From positions 62,001-126,000 of the forward strand of contig NZ_JBIBGL010000022.1 in assembly GCF_042956465.1 (NCBI RefSeq): 64,000 bases of DNA, written 5' to 3'. This document shows, one piece after another, positions 57,417 to 64,000 of this stretch. The position numbers were made by a program, and so were the translations under genes. The stretch is from Embleya sp042956465. Lineage in GTDB: Bacteria; Actinomycetota; Actinomycetes; Streptomycetales; Streptomycetaceae. The notes under the pieces are model-generated. The model was not told the origin of the DNA. It searched no databases and was given only the letters and a program-made list of their open reading frames with translations. How positions within the stretch are numbered: position 1 is the first letter of the stretch; each line of letters starts with the position of its first letter.

Positions 57417-58219
57417 CACCGGCTCGCCCCGACGAAGTCGATGATCGACTCCGCGGTGGCCTGTGGTGCGCTCAGCTGCGGGCAGTGCCCGGTGGCCTCC
57501 AGCGTCACCAGACGGCTGCCGGGGATCGCGGCGTGGACGTAGGCGCCGACCTCCCGGGGAGCGATCACGTCCTGCTTGCATTCCAGCACCAGTGTCGGCA
57601 GGGAAACCGTCTCGAGATCGGCGCGGCTGTCGGACAGGAACGTCGTGCGGGCGAAGACCCGGGCCATGTCCGGATCGGTCGCGCAGAACGACGCCGTCAG
57701 CTCCTCGCCGAGTTCCGGGCGGTCCGCGTTCCCCATGATCACCGGGGCCATCGCCGCCGACCAGCCCAGGTAGTTCGATTCCAGCGACTCCAGCAGCTCA
57801 TCGATGTCGTCGGCGCTGAAGCCGCCCCGGTACCCGTCCTCGTCGATGTAACGAGGCGAGGGGGCGACCATCACCAGACGGGAAAACCGCTGTGGTGCCT
57901 TCGCCGCCGCGAGCACCCCGACCATCGCGCTGACCGAATGCCCCACAAAGGTCACATCGTGGAGGTCCAACTCGTCACAGATCTCCAGCACATCCAGCGC
58001 GTAGCCCTCCAGCGAGCTGTAGCGCCGCTCGTCCCAGGCCGACGGGTCGGTTCGTCCCGAGCCCACGTAGTCGAAGAGAACCACCCGGAACTCCTCGGCC
58101 AGAGCGGGGAGTACCAGGCGCCACATGTTCTGATCACAGCCGAACCCGTGCGCCGGCAACAGCACCGGCCCGTTCGCACGGCCGGTGACGGTGATGTTGT
58201 TCCTGCGACGGATATCCAT
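57416..58219 (-). CDS. rsbQ: RsbQ-like alpha/beta hydrolase
   Basis: A 267-aa protein starting at ATG 58219. It follows RsbQ closely along its length: PAHGFGCDQNMWRLVLPAL (oxyanion region), FRVVLFDYVGSGRTD, the nucleophile Ser in FVGHSVSAMVGVLAA, FCATDPDMARVFARTTFLSD, the Asp in ECKQDVIAP and the His in EATGHCPQLS. RsbQ is a small-molecule-sensing hydrolase that activates the PAS phosphatase RsbP; plant KAI2/D14 receptors share the fold. It is the first gene of a three-gene operon with the phosphatase and STAS protein. The ligand is unknown. Confidence 0.93.
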   Translation of the reverse strand: MDIRRRNNITVTGRANGPVLLPAHGFGCDQNMWRLVLPALAEEFRVVLFDYVGSGRTDPSAWDERRYSSLEGYALDVLEICDELDLHDVTFVGHSVSAMVGVLAAAKAPQRFSRLVMVAPSPRYIDEDGYRGGFSADDIDELLESLESNYLGWSAAMAPVIMGNADRPELGEELTASFCATDPDMARVFARTTFLSDSRADLETVSLPTLVLECKQDVIAPREVGAYVHAAIPGSRLVTLEATGHCPQLSAPQATAESIIDFVGASR

Positions 58220-58627
58220 ATCCGCCAGTCTCGCATCACCCTCCCCATCCGACGCAGGGGCCCGGGGTGCCTCGTCGCCCCGCTGGTGTCACCGTCGCCC
58301 GACCGAAGTGGCAACGCGCGACCCCGACCGGACGCAAGTGATCCGGCGCGGTGCGGGCTTTCGAGCCGGGGCGTCCCGGGCGACGAGGGCCACGGTTCCC
58401 GAAAGATCCACGGGTGCCTGCGGCGACGAGACACCCCACACACGATCCCCGAACGGCGTGACCGAACAACCCTCCCCACCGGGTGTTGGGCCTGTCCGGC
58501 GGATCATGCCGGCGACTCACCGGCGCTGAATCGCCGTGGCGACCCGCCGGACATGAAGCCGCCCGGATCAGGTCGGGCCCGCCGTTAAATGCCTCGACAT
58601 CGCTCGCGGTGATCGGGGACGCTTCGC
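58220..58627. other. intergenic region between divergent RsbQ-like and DinB genes
   Basis: About 400 bases carrying both promoters. No coding frame is convincing. I could not pick a clear -35/-10 pair for either gene. Confidence 0.45.
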
Positions 58628-59137
58628 ATGATGACCAGAATCGACGACACGCCGCCCGCGTGGGACGAGCGCACGCAGCTCACCACGTTTCTCGACTACG
58701 CACGTGCCACCGCCCGCGCCAAGTGCGATGGCGTCTCCGCGGAGAACGCCCGCAAGGCGCTCCTGCCGGGCTCACCGCTGATGACCGTGAGCGGATTGAT
58801 CAACCACCTCCGCTGGGTCGAGTACTACTGGTTCCGAGTGGTCTTCCTCGGCGAGGAGGACCGGGGCCCCTGGACCGACGAGGACCCCGACCGCGAGATG
58901 CGTATCGCCGTCGACTTCCCGCTCACGCAGTTGCTCGACGAATACGCCGAACAGAGCGCCCGCCACCGCGAACTGGTCGCCGGGAACAGCCTGGACACCA
59001 GGGCGAAGGGAGCCGTCCGCGACGGTCTCCGCGTCGACCTGCGCTGGATCCTCCTCCACCTCACCGAGGAGACGGCCCGCCACAACGGCCACCTGGACAT
59101 CCTGCGCGAGATGCTCGACGGCACGACCGGCAACTAG
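58628..59137 (+). CDS. DinB-family (DUF664) protein
   Basis: A 169-aa cytosolic four-helix protein from ATG 58628 (ATG 58631 follows). ERTQLTTFLDYARATARAKC, LMTVSGLINHLRWVEYYWFR with the first metal-ligand His, and DLRWILLHLTEETARHNGHL with the second and third His define the DUF664/DinB fold. These proteins bind a divalent metal and include mycothiol-dependent enzymes; the reaction here is unknown. Monocistronic, followed closely by the Doc-like gene. Confidence 0.93.
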   Translation: MMTRIDDTPPAWDERTQLTTFLDYARATARAKCDGVSAENARKALLPGSPLMTVSGLINHLRWVEYYWFRVVFLGEEDRGPWTDEDPDREMRIAVDFPLTQLLDEYAEQSARHRELVAGNSLDTRAKGAVRDGLRVDLRWILLHLTEETARHNGHLDILREMLDGTTGN

Positions 59138-59165
59138 AAACGGCGGCCGTGGAGGGACCGGTGGG

Positions 59166-59447
59166 GTGCCGCCGGCCGCGGTCGAGCGTCACAAGGCGGT
59201 CCTGTTCGACCGGGACGTCTACGACGGCGTCCACGCCCGCGCCGCCGCCCTCGCGCACACCCTGGGCCGGCTGAACCGGCTCGAGCGCTCGAACATGACG
59301 GTCGCCGTCGCAGTCGCCTACCTCCAGGCGTCCGGCCGGCCGGTCAAACCCGGACCCGAGGGGGTCACCCGGCTCGTCGACGAACTCCGCCGTGAAGACT
59401 GCGGTGCCCAGTCCGTCGCCGCCCTCCTGCGTTCCTGGCCCGCCTGA
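59166..59447 (+). CDS. Doc/Fic-like small protein lacking the catalytic motif
   Basis: A 93-aa product from GTG 59166, 28 bases after the DinB stop, with GGTGGGG upstream. HARAAALAHTLGRLNRLERS, NMTVAVAVAYLQASGRPVKP and SVAALLRSWP align by pattern with the C-terminal helices of Fic/Doc toxins and the actinomycete family annotated as Fic-type toxin component. The Fic motif HxFxDGNKR is replaced by LNRLERSNM, so AMP- or phospho-transfer is unlikely. It is short at the N-terminus. It may be a degenerate toxin or a regulator. No antitoxin is visible. Confidence 0.6.
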   Translation: MPPAAVERHKAVLFDRDVYDGVHARAAALAHTLGRLNRLERSNMTVAVAVAYLQASGRPVKPGPEGVTRLVDELRREDCGAQSVAALLRSWPA

Positions 59448-59754
59448 CGTCCGGGAGGGGTGTGCTCACGGCGACGGTGACGGAGTCGTCGCGGTCGACG
59501 CCGTACTTCGGCGGGCGCGAGGTGAGCGAGGTGTTCGGCGACGCGAACGCGGAGTCCGGGTGGGTGGCGGGCGTCAATCCGATGCACATCCGCGACGGAC
59601 GCATCGTCGAGGCGCCGGGTCACAGCAAGTCCCCGTGGCCAGGCGGCTTCCGCTCGTCCGACGGCAGCGGCCCCTGTGGGCGGGCCACGCGAGCCGCACC
59701 GGTCACGCGGGTCGTCCGGGGCACGCTCCGGGCGCCCCGCGGCGGCGGGCCGGG
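59448..59754. other. intergenic region, possible enzyme remnant
   Basis: About 300 bases. A plus-strand frame near 59560-59640 (NPMHIRDGRIVEAPGH) resembles the end of a SnoaL-like protein, but it has no start and no homologous context, so it is at most a scrap. Confidence 0.3.
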
Positions 59755-60540
59755 TCAGGCGTTGGAGCCCGCGTCGACGGTCAGCGCGCTGCCGGTGATG
59801 CCGCCGGCGCCGGGGCCGGCCAGGAACGCGACGGTCGCGGCCACCTCGTCCGGATCCAGGAACCGTCCCAGCGCGCTGAGTTGGCGTTGCGCGTCGGCGT
59901 CGGGGCCGACCGCCGGGTTCATGTCGGTGGCGGTCGAGCCCGGGTGCACCACGTTCGCGGTGATCCCGCGCGGCCCCAGCTCGCGGGCCAGGCCCCGGGT
60001 CAGGCCGCCCAGCGCGGCCTTGCTCATCGCGTACAGCGCGATGCCCGGGAAGGGCACCCGGTCCGCGAGGCAACTGCCGATGGAGATGATCCGGCCGCCC
60101 TCGGGCAGGTGTCGGATCGCGGCCTGGGAGGCGAGGAACGCGGCGCGTACGTGGATGGCCAACGTGCGGTCCAGCTCGTCCAGGGCGACCTGCTCGATCG
60201 GGCCGTTCGGGAAGACGCCCGCGTTGTTGACCAGGATGTCCAGCCGCCCGAACTCGGTGTGCGCCCGGTCCACGGCCTCGGTCACCGCGTCGGCGTCCGC
60301 CACGTCGGCCCGGATCGCCAGGGCTCGCCGGCCGGTCGCCTCGACGGCGGCCACCACCTCCCGGGCCTTCTCCTTGCCGGTCGCGCTCACGTAGGTGAAC
60401 GCCACGTCCACGCCGTCGTGCGCCAGGCGTCGGGCGATCGCCGCGCCGATTCCCCTGCTGCCCCCCGTGATCAGCGCGGCCCTGTTGCCCGTGGTGCCTG
60501 TAGTACCCGTCGCATTCGTCGCGTTCGTCGGCTCGTGCAT
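59755..60540 (-). CDS. short-chain dehydrogenase/reductase (FabG-like)
   Basis: A 261-aa protein. ATG 60540 is preferred because GGGGG lies seven bases upstream; ATG 60546 is in frame. A low-complexity start (TNATNATGTTGTTGN) precedes AALITGGSRGIGAAIARRLA (cofactor loop), RADVADADAVTEAV, LDILVNNAGVFPNGP, the Ser in IISIGSCLADR, the catalytic YAMSKAAL and VVHPGSTATDM. It is a classical NADP-dependent reductase of unknown substrate. It is divergent from a TetR gene, and the operator between them overlaps its promoter. Confidence 0.93.
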   Translation of the reverse strand: MHEPTNATNATGTTGTTGNRAALITGGSRGIGAAIARRLAHDGVDVAFTYVSATGKEKAREVVAAVEATGRRALAIRADVADADAVTEAVDRAHTEFGRLDILVNNAGVFPNGPIEQVALDELDRTLAIHVRAAFLASQAAIRHLPEGGRIISIGSCLADRVPFPGIALYAMSKAALGGLTRGLARELGPRGITANVVHPGSTATDMNPAVGPDADAQRQLSALGRFLDPDEVAATVAFLAGPGAGGITGSALTVDAGSNA

Positions 60541-60583
60541 GCCCATCCCCCGGTTTCGTGTGAATGTTCTTCCGCGCCCGCCG

Positions 60584-60636
60584 ATTTCTATGTCGATCGG
60601 CACAGAAATAATCACAGGGCCGTCCGGGCAGGTCAA
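60584..60636 (-). promoter_or_regulatory. SDR promoter overlapped by a palindromic TetR operator
   Basis: On the minus strand TTGACC (60636-60631) and GATTAT (60613-60608) are 17 bases apart. ATTTCTATG (60584-60592) and CACAGAAAT (60601-60609) are inverted halves, with one mismatch, that overlap the -10 and start. A third CACAGAAAT half lies at 60657-60665, just before the TetR gene. Confidence 0.7.
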
Positions 60637-60691
60637 GGCATATATTGAACGAACGACACAGAAATGGATGGGCGAAGGGTGGTGGCCCGGC

Positions 60692-61333
60692 ATGGCCGGA
60701 CGCGGACGACCCAGGGGATTCGACCGGGACGCGGCCCTGGAACGGGCGATGCGGGTGTTCTGGGACCTGGGCTACGAGGCGACGTCGATGACCGACCTGA
60801 CGTCGGCCATGGGAATCGGCTCGCCCAGCCTGTACGCGGCGTTCGGTTCCAAGGAGGAACTGTTCCGCGAGTCGCTGCGGCTGTACGGCGCCACCGAGGG
60901 CCGGAGGGTGACGCGGGCCCTGGTCGAGGAGCCGACCGCGCGTGCCGCCGTCGCCGCGATGCTGGCCACCAACGCGCGGGCGTACACCGAGGAGGCCAAG
61001 CCGCGCGGCTGCATGATCGTGCTGTCCGCGACGAACTGCTCCGAGGCGAACGCGGCGGTCCGCGCGCACGTGGCGGACGTGCGCAGGGAGGGCATCGACG
61101 ACCTGACGCGGAGGCTGTGCCAGGGCGTGCGCGACGGTGACGTCCCACCCGGCGTCGACGCCGCCGCCGTGGCCTCCTTCTACTCCGCGGTGATCCAGGG
61201 CATGTCCGTGCAGGCCCGCGACGGCGCGTCCCGCGCGGACCTGGAACGGCTCGCCGCGTGCGCGATGGCGGCGTGGGACGCGGTCGTCGGCGGCGCGGCG
61301 CGCCCGGGTTCGGCCGACGAGGGCGCTACGTAG
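60692..61333 (+). CDS. TetR/AcrR-family regulator
   Basis: A 213-aa protein starting at ATG 60692 (MAGRGRPRGFDRDAALERAM), behind AAGGGTGG; earlier ATGs at 60665-60668 would add a Trp-rich tail. HTH: MRVFWDLGYEATSMTDLTSAMGIGSPSLYAAFGSKEELF. The ligand domain contains KPRGCMIVLSATNCSEANAA, typical of TetR proteins that sense electrophiles or small aldehydes. It is divergent from the SDR gene and almost surely represses it through the CACAGAAAT palindrome. Confidence 0.93.
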   Translation: MAGRGRPRGFDRDAALERAMRVFWDLGYEATSMTDLTSAMGIGSPSLYAAFGSKEELFRESLRLYGATEGRRVTRALVEEPTARAAVAAMLATNARAYTEEAKPRGCMIVLSATNCSEANAAVRAHVADVRREGIDDLTRRLCQGVRDGDVPPGVDAAAVASFYSAVIQGMSVQARDGASRADLERLAACAMAAWDAVVGGAARPGSADEGAT

Positions 61334-61984
61334 TTCTCGACCGATTTCCAGCCGACTGGACGCGAGTTCGCGTAGGCCGGCCGCCCGCGCCCGGTCGTCC
61401 CCGACCACGAGCGGAGACTGCAACGCCCCGACCGACGCGGCCTGTCGGCCTCGATCCGCGGGGCCTCGTCCAGACCCGGCCCGGCAAGACAACCGGCCGC
61501 GTCGAGCCTGCGCGCCTACCGGAGAGCGACCGCCACCAGCCAGGTCCCGCCCGGTTCCGGTGGTGCTTCGTCGTGTGCCTGCCGGGGGACTCGAACCGAG
61601 CGAAGTCCGGGTCCACCTCCACCGAGGCGCGCCCTCTTCGTTGCGCGGCGCCGGCCGAGCCGTGGGGGCAGGGTGGCCCGTCCGGGTCCGTCCGGCCCGA
61701 AGACCTCGCCAGGCGTGGGTTGCCTATCGCGCTGGTACCACGGCCCGGCGTCGCTGCACCGCGCGTTGGAGACGGAACTTCGACCCGTGGTCGATGTCGC
61801 GGCACACGTCCGCCGCCATAGCGTTCGGAAGCATCCGGGGAAGTCTGCGACCTACGCAAGGCCCCGCGCCAGGGGAACACCGTGAAGTGCTACGCCTTCT
61901 GAAACACCCGGGTGTCGTCCTCGATCGCCGCTCCGAGGCAGGTGCAGGACCGGTGTCGTGCGGGCCCGGGTCGGCGGTTCGCCC
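61334..61984. other. intergenic region, no gene recognised
   Basis: About 650 bases downstream of the TetR gene. Frames in several phases are Arg/Pro-rich shadows. It may include the eroded front part of the IS701-like transposase gene, but no motif is readable. Confidence 0.4.
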
Positions 61985-62195
61985 CGGGCGCCAGTCCCGG
62001 ATCCGTCCGGCCCGGCCGACGAGATCGCCTACCACCTCGCCTTCGCCCCGGCGGGCGGACGCCGTCGTCTCCGAACCGGTGCGGGTGGACGGCGCCCGAC
62101 GGACCATCGAGGTGCTTCCAGGCCGCCGAGAACGAATGTGGCCTGAACCGGTACGAAGTCCGCCGCAAGGGCCCGTTCCGAGTCCGGATCACGAT
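61985..62195 (+). mobile_element. IS701-like transposase remnant
   Basis: DEIAYHLAFAPAG, then after a frameshift FQAAENECGLNRYEVRR, match the closing part of IS701-family transposases (DEIAYYxxFxPAG ... FQxAKNExGLDxYEVRR). The His-bearing WYRHITLAM block that should follow is degraded (PFRVRITIG). Only about 210 bases remain and the neighbouring MarR-Ddn gene begins to overlap the region from the other strand. Confidence 0.65.
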
Positions 62196-62199
62196 CGGG

Positions 62200-63108
62200 T
62201 CAATCCGCCCGGCCGTCCTCGACGAGCGGTTCGAGGACGATGACGGGGATCCGGCGATCGGTGTGGCGCTGGTATTCGGCGTAGTCGGGGTACGCGTCGA
62301 CGGCGCGGGCCCACCACTGGGCCTTCTCGTCGCCGGAGACCTCGCGCGCGCGGTACGTGTGGGTGGTCCGCCCGTCCTGGATCGCGACGACGGGCTCGGC
62401 GAGTACGCCGGCGAACCACTGCGGATTGGTCGCCGTGCCGCCGTTGGACGCGACGGCCGCGTAGCGGCCCTCGTGTTCGACGCGCATGACCGGGGTCTTG
62501 CGGAGTTTGCCGGTCTTGGCGCCCCGGTAGGTCATCAGCACCGTGGGCAGGCCCTTGATCGTGACGCCGTCGGTTGTGCCGGTGCGGTGGACCTGGTCGA
62601 CGTGGTCGCGGACCCACGCCAGACCGCTCGGTTCGTATTTCCCGGCGAGTCCGACCGCAACGACCGGGTCCGCGGAGCGCCTGGTGTCGACGTTGCGGGT
62701 CAGCGTGTCGAGAAGGCCGGGCAGTTCGGTGGCCGTGCCGGCGGGCAGGCCGACCACGGTCTCCCCCGCCAGGGCGACCCAGACCTGCTTGATCTGCTCG
62801 GCCAATGCCCGGCCGGCGTCGGTGAGTTCGACCAGGCTTGCGCGCTTGTCGGACGCGTCGGTGGTGCGGCGGATGTGACCGGCGGCTTCGAGCTTACGGG
62901 TCATGCCGGTGACGCTCGGCGGCTCGCACCCGAGCGCCCGGCCGATCCGGGCCTGGATCATCGGCCCGGTCCGGGCGAGTTCGAGGAGCAGTACCTCCTG
63001 CCCGGGATGCAGCCCGAGCGGCGCCAACAACGCCGCGGCTCTGGTCCGGTGACGCAGGCTCAGGAGACGGACCGCCTGGTTGAGTTCATCTGCGTACGCG
63101 AAGTCCAT
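62200..63108 (-). CDS. MarR regulator fused to a Ddn-like deazaflavin (F420)-dependent oxidoreductase
   Basis: A 302-aa protein starting at ATG 63108. Residues 1-145 are a full MarR domain: LNQAVRLLSLRHRTRAAALL, QARIGRALGCEPPSVTGMTRK (recognition helix), LEAAGHIRRTTDASDKRASL (wing). Residues about 155-298 are a Ddn/DUF385 domain: VLMTYRGAKTGKLRKTPVMR, RYAAVASNGGTATNPQWFAG, YRAREVSGDEKAQWWARAVD and YAEYQRHTDRRIPVIVLEP, the F420-binding split-barrel family. The junction is in one continuous frame with no stop. A 34-bp palindrome directly upstream is its probable autoregulatory operator. A regulator that is also a redox enzyme could sense its substrate. Confidence 0.88.
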   Translation of the reverse strand: MDFAYADELNQAVRLLSLRHRTRAAALLAPLGLHPGQEVLLLELARTGPMIQARIGRALGCEPPSVTGMTRKLEAAGHIRRTTDASDKRASLVELTDAGRALAEQIKQVWVALAGETVVGLPAGTATELPGLLDTLTRNVDTRRSADPVVAVGLAGKYEPSGLAWVRDHVDQVHRTGTTDGVTIKGLPTVLMTYRGAKTGKLRKTPVMRVEHEGRYAAVASNGGTATNPQWFAGVLAEPVVAIQDGRTTHTYRAREVSGDEKAQWWARAVDAYPDYAEYQRHTDRRIPVIVLEPLVEDGRAD

Positions 63109-63122
63109 GGGATCCCCCTCGA

Positions 63123-63156
63123 TTGGTTATGCGGATAACGTTATGCGCATAACCAA
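63123..63156. promoter_or_regulatory. 34-bp palindromic operator of the MarR-Ddn gene
   Basis: TTGGTTATGCGGATAAC (63123-63139) and GTTATGCGCATAACCAA (63140-63156) are inverted copies with one mismatched pair, 15 bases upstream of the ATG at 63108. The element can be read as two overlapping GTTATGCGCATAAC-type boxes. Confidence 0.85.
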
Positions 63157-63219
63157 TTTTCGGCAAGGCCCGGTCGCCCACGTCGAAGCAGGCAGCAGCG
63201 TGGAGGACCTGGTTCCCGG

Positions 63220-63595
63220 ACACACCGTCGGCGGCGAGGACGTCGGAGCCTGGATCCAACGACAACAAGGCAGTTCGGCGAACCTGACACCGGCGCAGCG
63301 GGCGGCGCCGGCCGGGGTCGGCGTCCGTGTCACCGAACAGACGGAGCAGCCCGCTGCGTTGGCGTCGCCGGCGAGGGCGGACCCGTGGACATTCACCTTC
63401 GCCGCCGCGTCGGCGTATCCGCGCCGCGAAGGCCACCTCACCGTCTCCCGCAAACATGTCGAAACCATCGAACACGACTGCCGGACCCACCGGATAAAGC
63501 TCGGGGTCGCCCTCGCCGACGCACGACAACGACGCGCCGCATACGCGCCCGAGCTACTCGACGCGCTCACCGCGCTCGACATGCGATGGACATGA
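63220..63595 (+). pseudogene. helicase-associated-domain remnant
   Basis: An open frame ending at TGA 63593-63595 encodes GEDVGAWIQRQQGSSANLTP, then DPWTFTFAAASAYPRREGHL, VSRKHVETI and IKLGVALADARQRRAAYAPE, closing LTALDMRW. These are the repeat signatures of the helicase-associated domain found in multiple copies at the C-terminus of actinomycete DEAD-like helicases. The helicase itself is missing. The only in-frame ATG (63143) lies inside the MarR operator and has no ribosome binding site, so this is a 5'-truncated remnant. Confidence 0.65.
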
Positions 63596-63822
63596 CTTCA
63601 GGCATCAGTGCGGTTCGGGCCCAAGGTCACGCTCGGCCGAGCGTGCGGCGACTCCGACCGGAGAATTCCGCTCGCCCCGGCCGGATGCGTGGCTCCCCAC
63701 CGAATCCGGGTGCATGGGTGCAAGCGGGCGGGACGGCGCGGGTGCCGGTCGAGTCGGTGACGTGGTTGCCGAGTGCGGGTATGGCCCGCCGGTTCTGCGG
63801 CGGGCCAAACCTCGTTCGGGCT

Positions 63823-64000
63823 CTATCGATGCCTCTGTTGCTTCCTGTGGCGGCGGTCCCACCACACAACGAACCCCACCGGGACGATCCCCGATGCGAC
63901 GTCGCGCAACAGCCACGCGTGGAAGCCGAGGGCGGCGTGCAACACGATGAAGACGGGGATGACGATCAGCCCGCCCCAATACCTCTCGAGAAACCTTTTC
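63823..64000 (-). CDS. C-terminal part of a membrane protein (cut by right edge)
   Basis: A minus-strand frame entering from the right edge encodes KRFLERYWGGLIVIPVFIVL, then HAALGFHAWLLRDVASG, IVPVGFVVWWDRRHRKQQRH and TAG 63823. Two hydrophobic segments and a strongly basic tail show an integral membrane protein. The start lies outside the window. The stretch 63600-63822 downstream of it holds no recognisable gene. Confidence 0.6.
   Translation of the reverse strand, partial: KRFLERYWGGLIVIPVFIVLHAALGFHAWLLRDVASGIVPVGFVVWWDRRHRKQQRHR

Noticed and set aside
59462..60394. A 310-codon plus-strand frame opposite the SDR gene
   Set aside because: The minus-strand SDR has full catalytic motifs; the plus frame is its shadow apart from a possible short scrap near 59560-59640.
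1..64000. CRISPR arrays, rRNA or prophage structural genes
   Set aside because: No regularly spaced direct repeats, rRNA-like sequence or phage structural families were seen on either strand.

Overview
The window is very GC-rich, with strongly G/C-biased third codon positions, many GTG/TTG starts, ATGA/GTGA gene overlaps and typical actinomycete families (class F sortase, RskA-type anti-sigma factor, LAxTG surface proteins, AA10 lytic polysaccharide monooxygenase, Ddn-like F420 enzymes). It suggests a Streptomyces-like actinomycete. The density of broken genes (an EF-Tu fragment, a HEAT/XRE junction, IS5, IS701 and integrase remnants, truncated sigma-factor and helicase-domain pieces) suggests accessory, possibly chromosome-arm, DNA. 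I saw no rRNA, tRNA or CRISPR array.

Layout. 0-5 kb: a partial CDS, a small membrane protein, a tuf fragment, a two-lobed GNAT protein and a P-loop kinase. 5.4-17.9 kb: a TrmB/LuxR regulator divergent from a secreted subtilase with an 84-bp in-frame tandem duplication; a probable phosphoesterase-MFS-TolB-like operon; an APH-fold kinase; a truncated HEAT gene abutting an antisense XRE fragment; an FMN reductase; a second subtilase; a secreted ricin-type lectin. 18.3-22.8 kb (minus strand): the most interesting locus. Its genes run, in transcription order: thioredoxin-like protein (CPSC) -> 59-aa peptide with eight C-terminal cysteines -> strong hairpin -> MauE-like membrane protein -> second thioredoxin-like protein (CGPT) -> ABC exporter -> S26 signal peptidase. 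I read it as a candidate system that makes, oxidises, exports and trims a disulfide-rich mini-protein.

22.9-30.5 kb: hypothetical genes, a hemerythrin protein, and an erythromycin-esterase-family gene lying between an IS5 remnant and a nonsense-interrupted IS5 copy, with a 162-bp MITE-like palindrome at its stop codon. 30.9-38 kb: a SigK/RskA-type sigma/anti-sigma locus with class F sortase, DUF4397 protein, FAD oxidoreductase, DUF1365 and a small membrane protein. 38-45.4 kb: a RibD-like reductase, truncated ECF sigma gene, zinc-ribbon TetR regulator with MFS exporter, a patch of pseudogenes and a quinone-oxidoreductase-like gene.

45.8-55.6 kb: an envelope/secretome block with two LAxTG-anchored proteins (a choice-of-anchor-A protein and an AA10 LPMO), a PAS protein, a CAP-domain protein, a ferric-reductase-like membrane protein and an orphan OmpR regulator. 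55.8-58.2 kb: an RsbQ hydrolase / RsbP-like PAS-PP2C phosphatase / STAS stress module. 58.6-64 kb: a DinB protein, a degenerate Doc-like protein, an SDR/TetR divergent pair with an operator, an IS701 remnant, a MarR-Ddn fusion under a 34-bp near-perfect palindrome, a helicase-associated-domain remnant and a membrane protein cut by the right edge.
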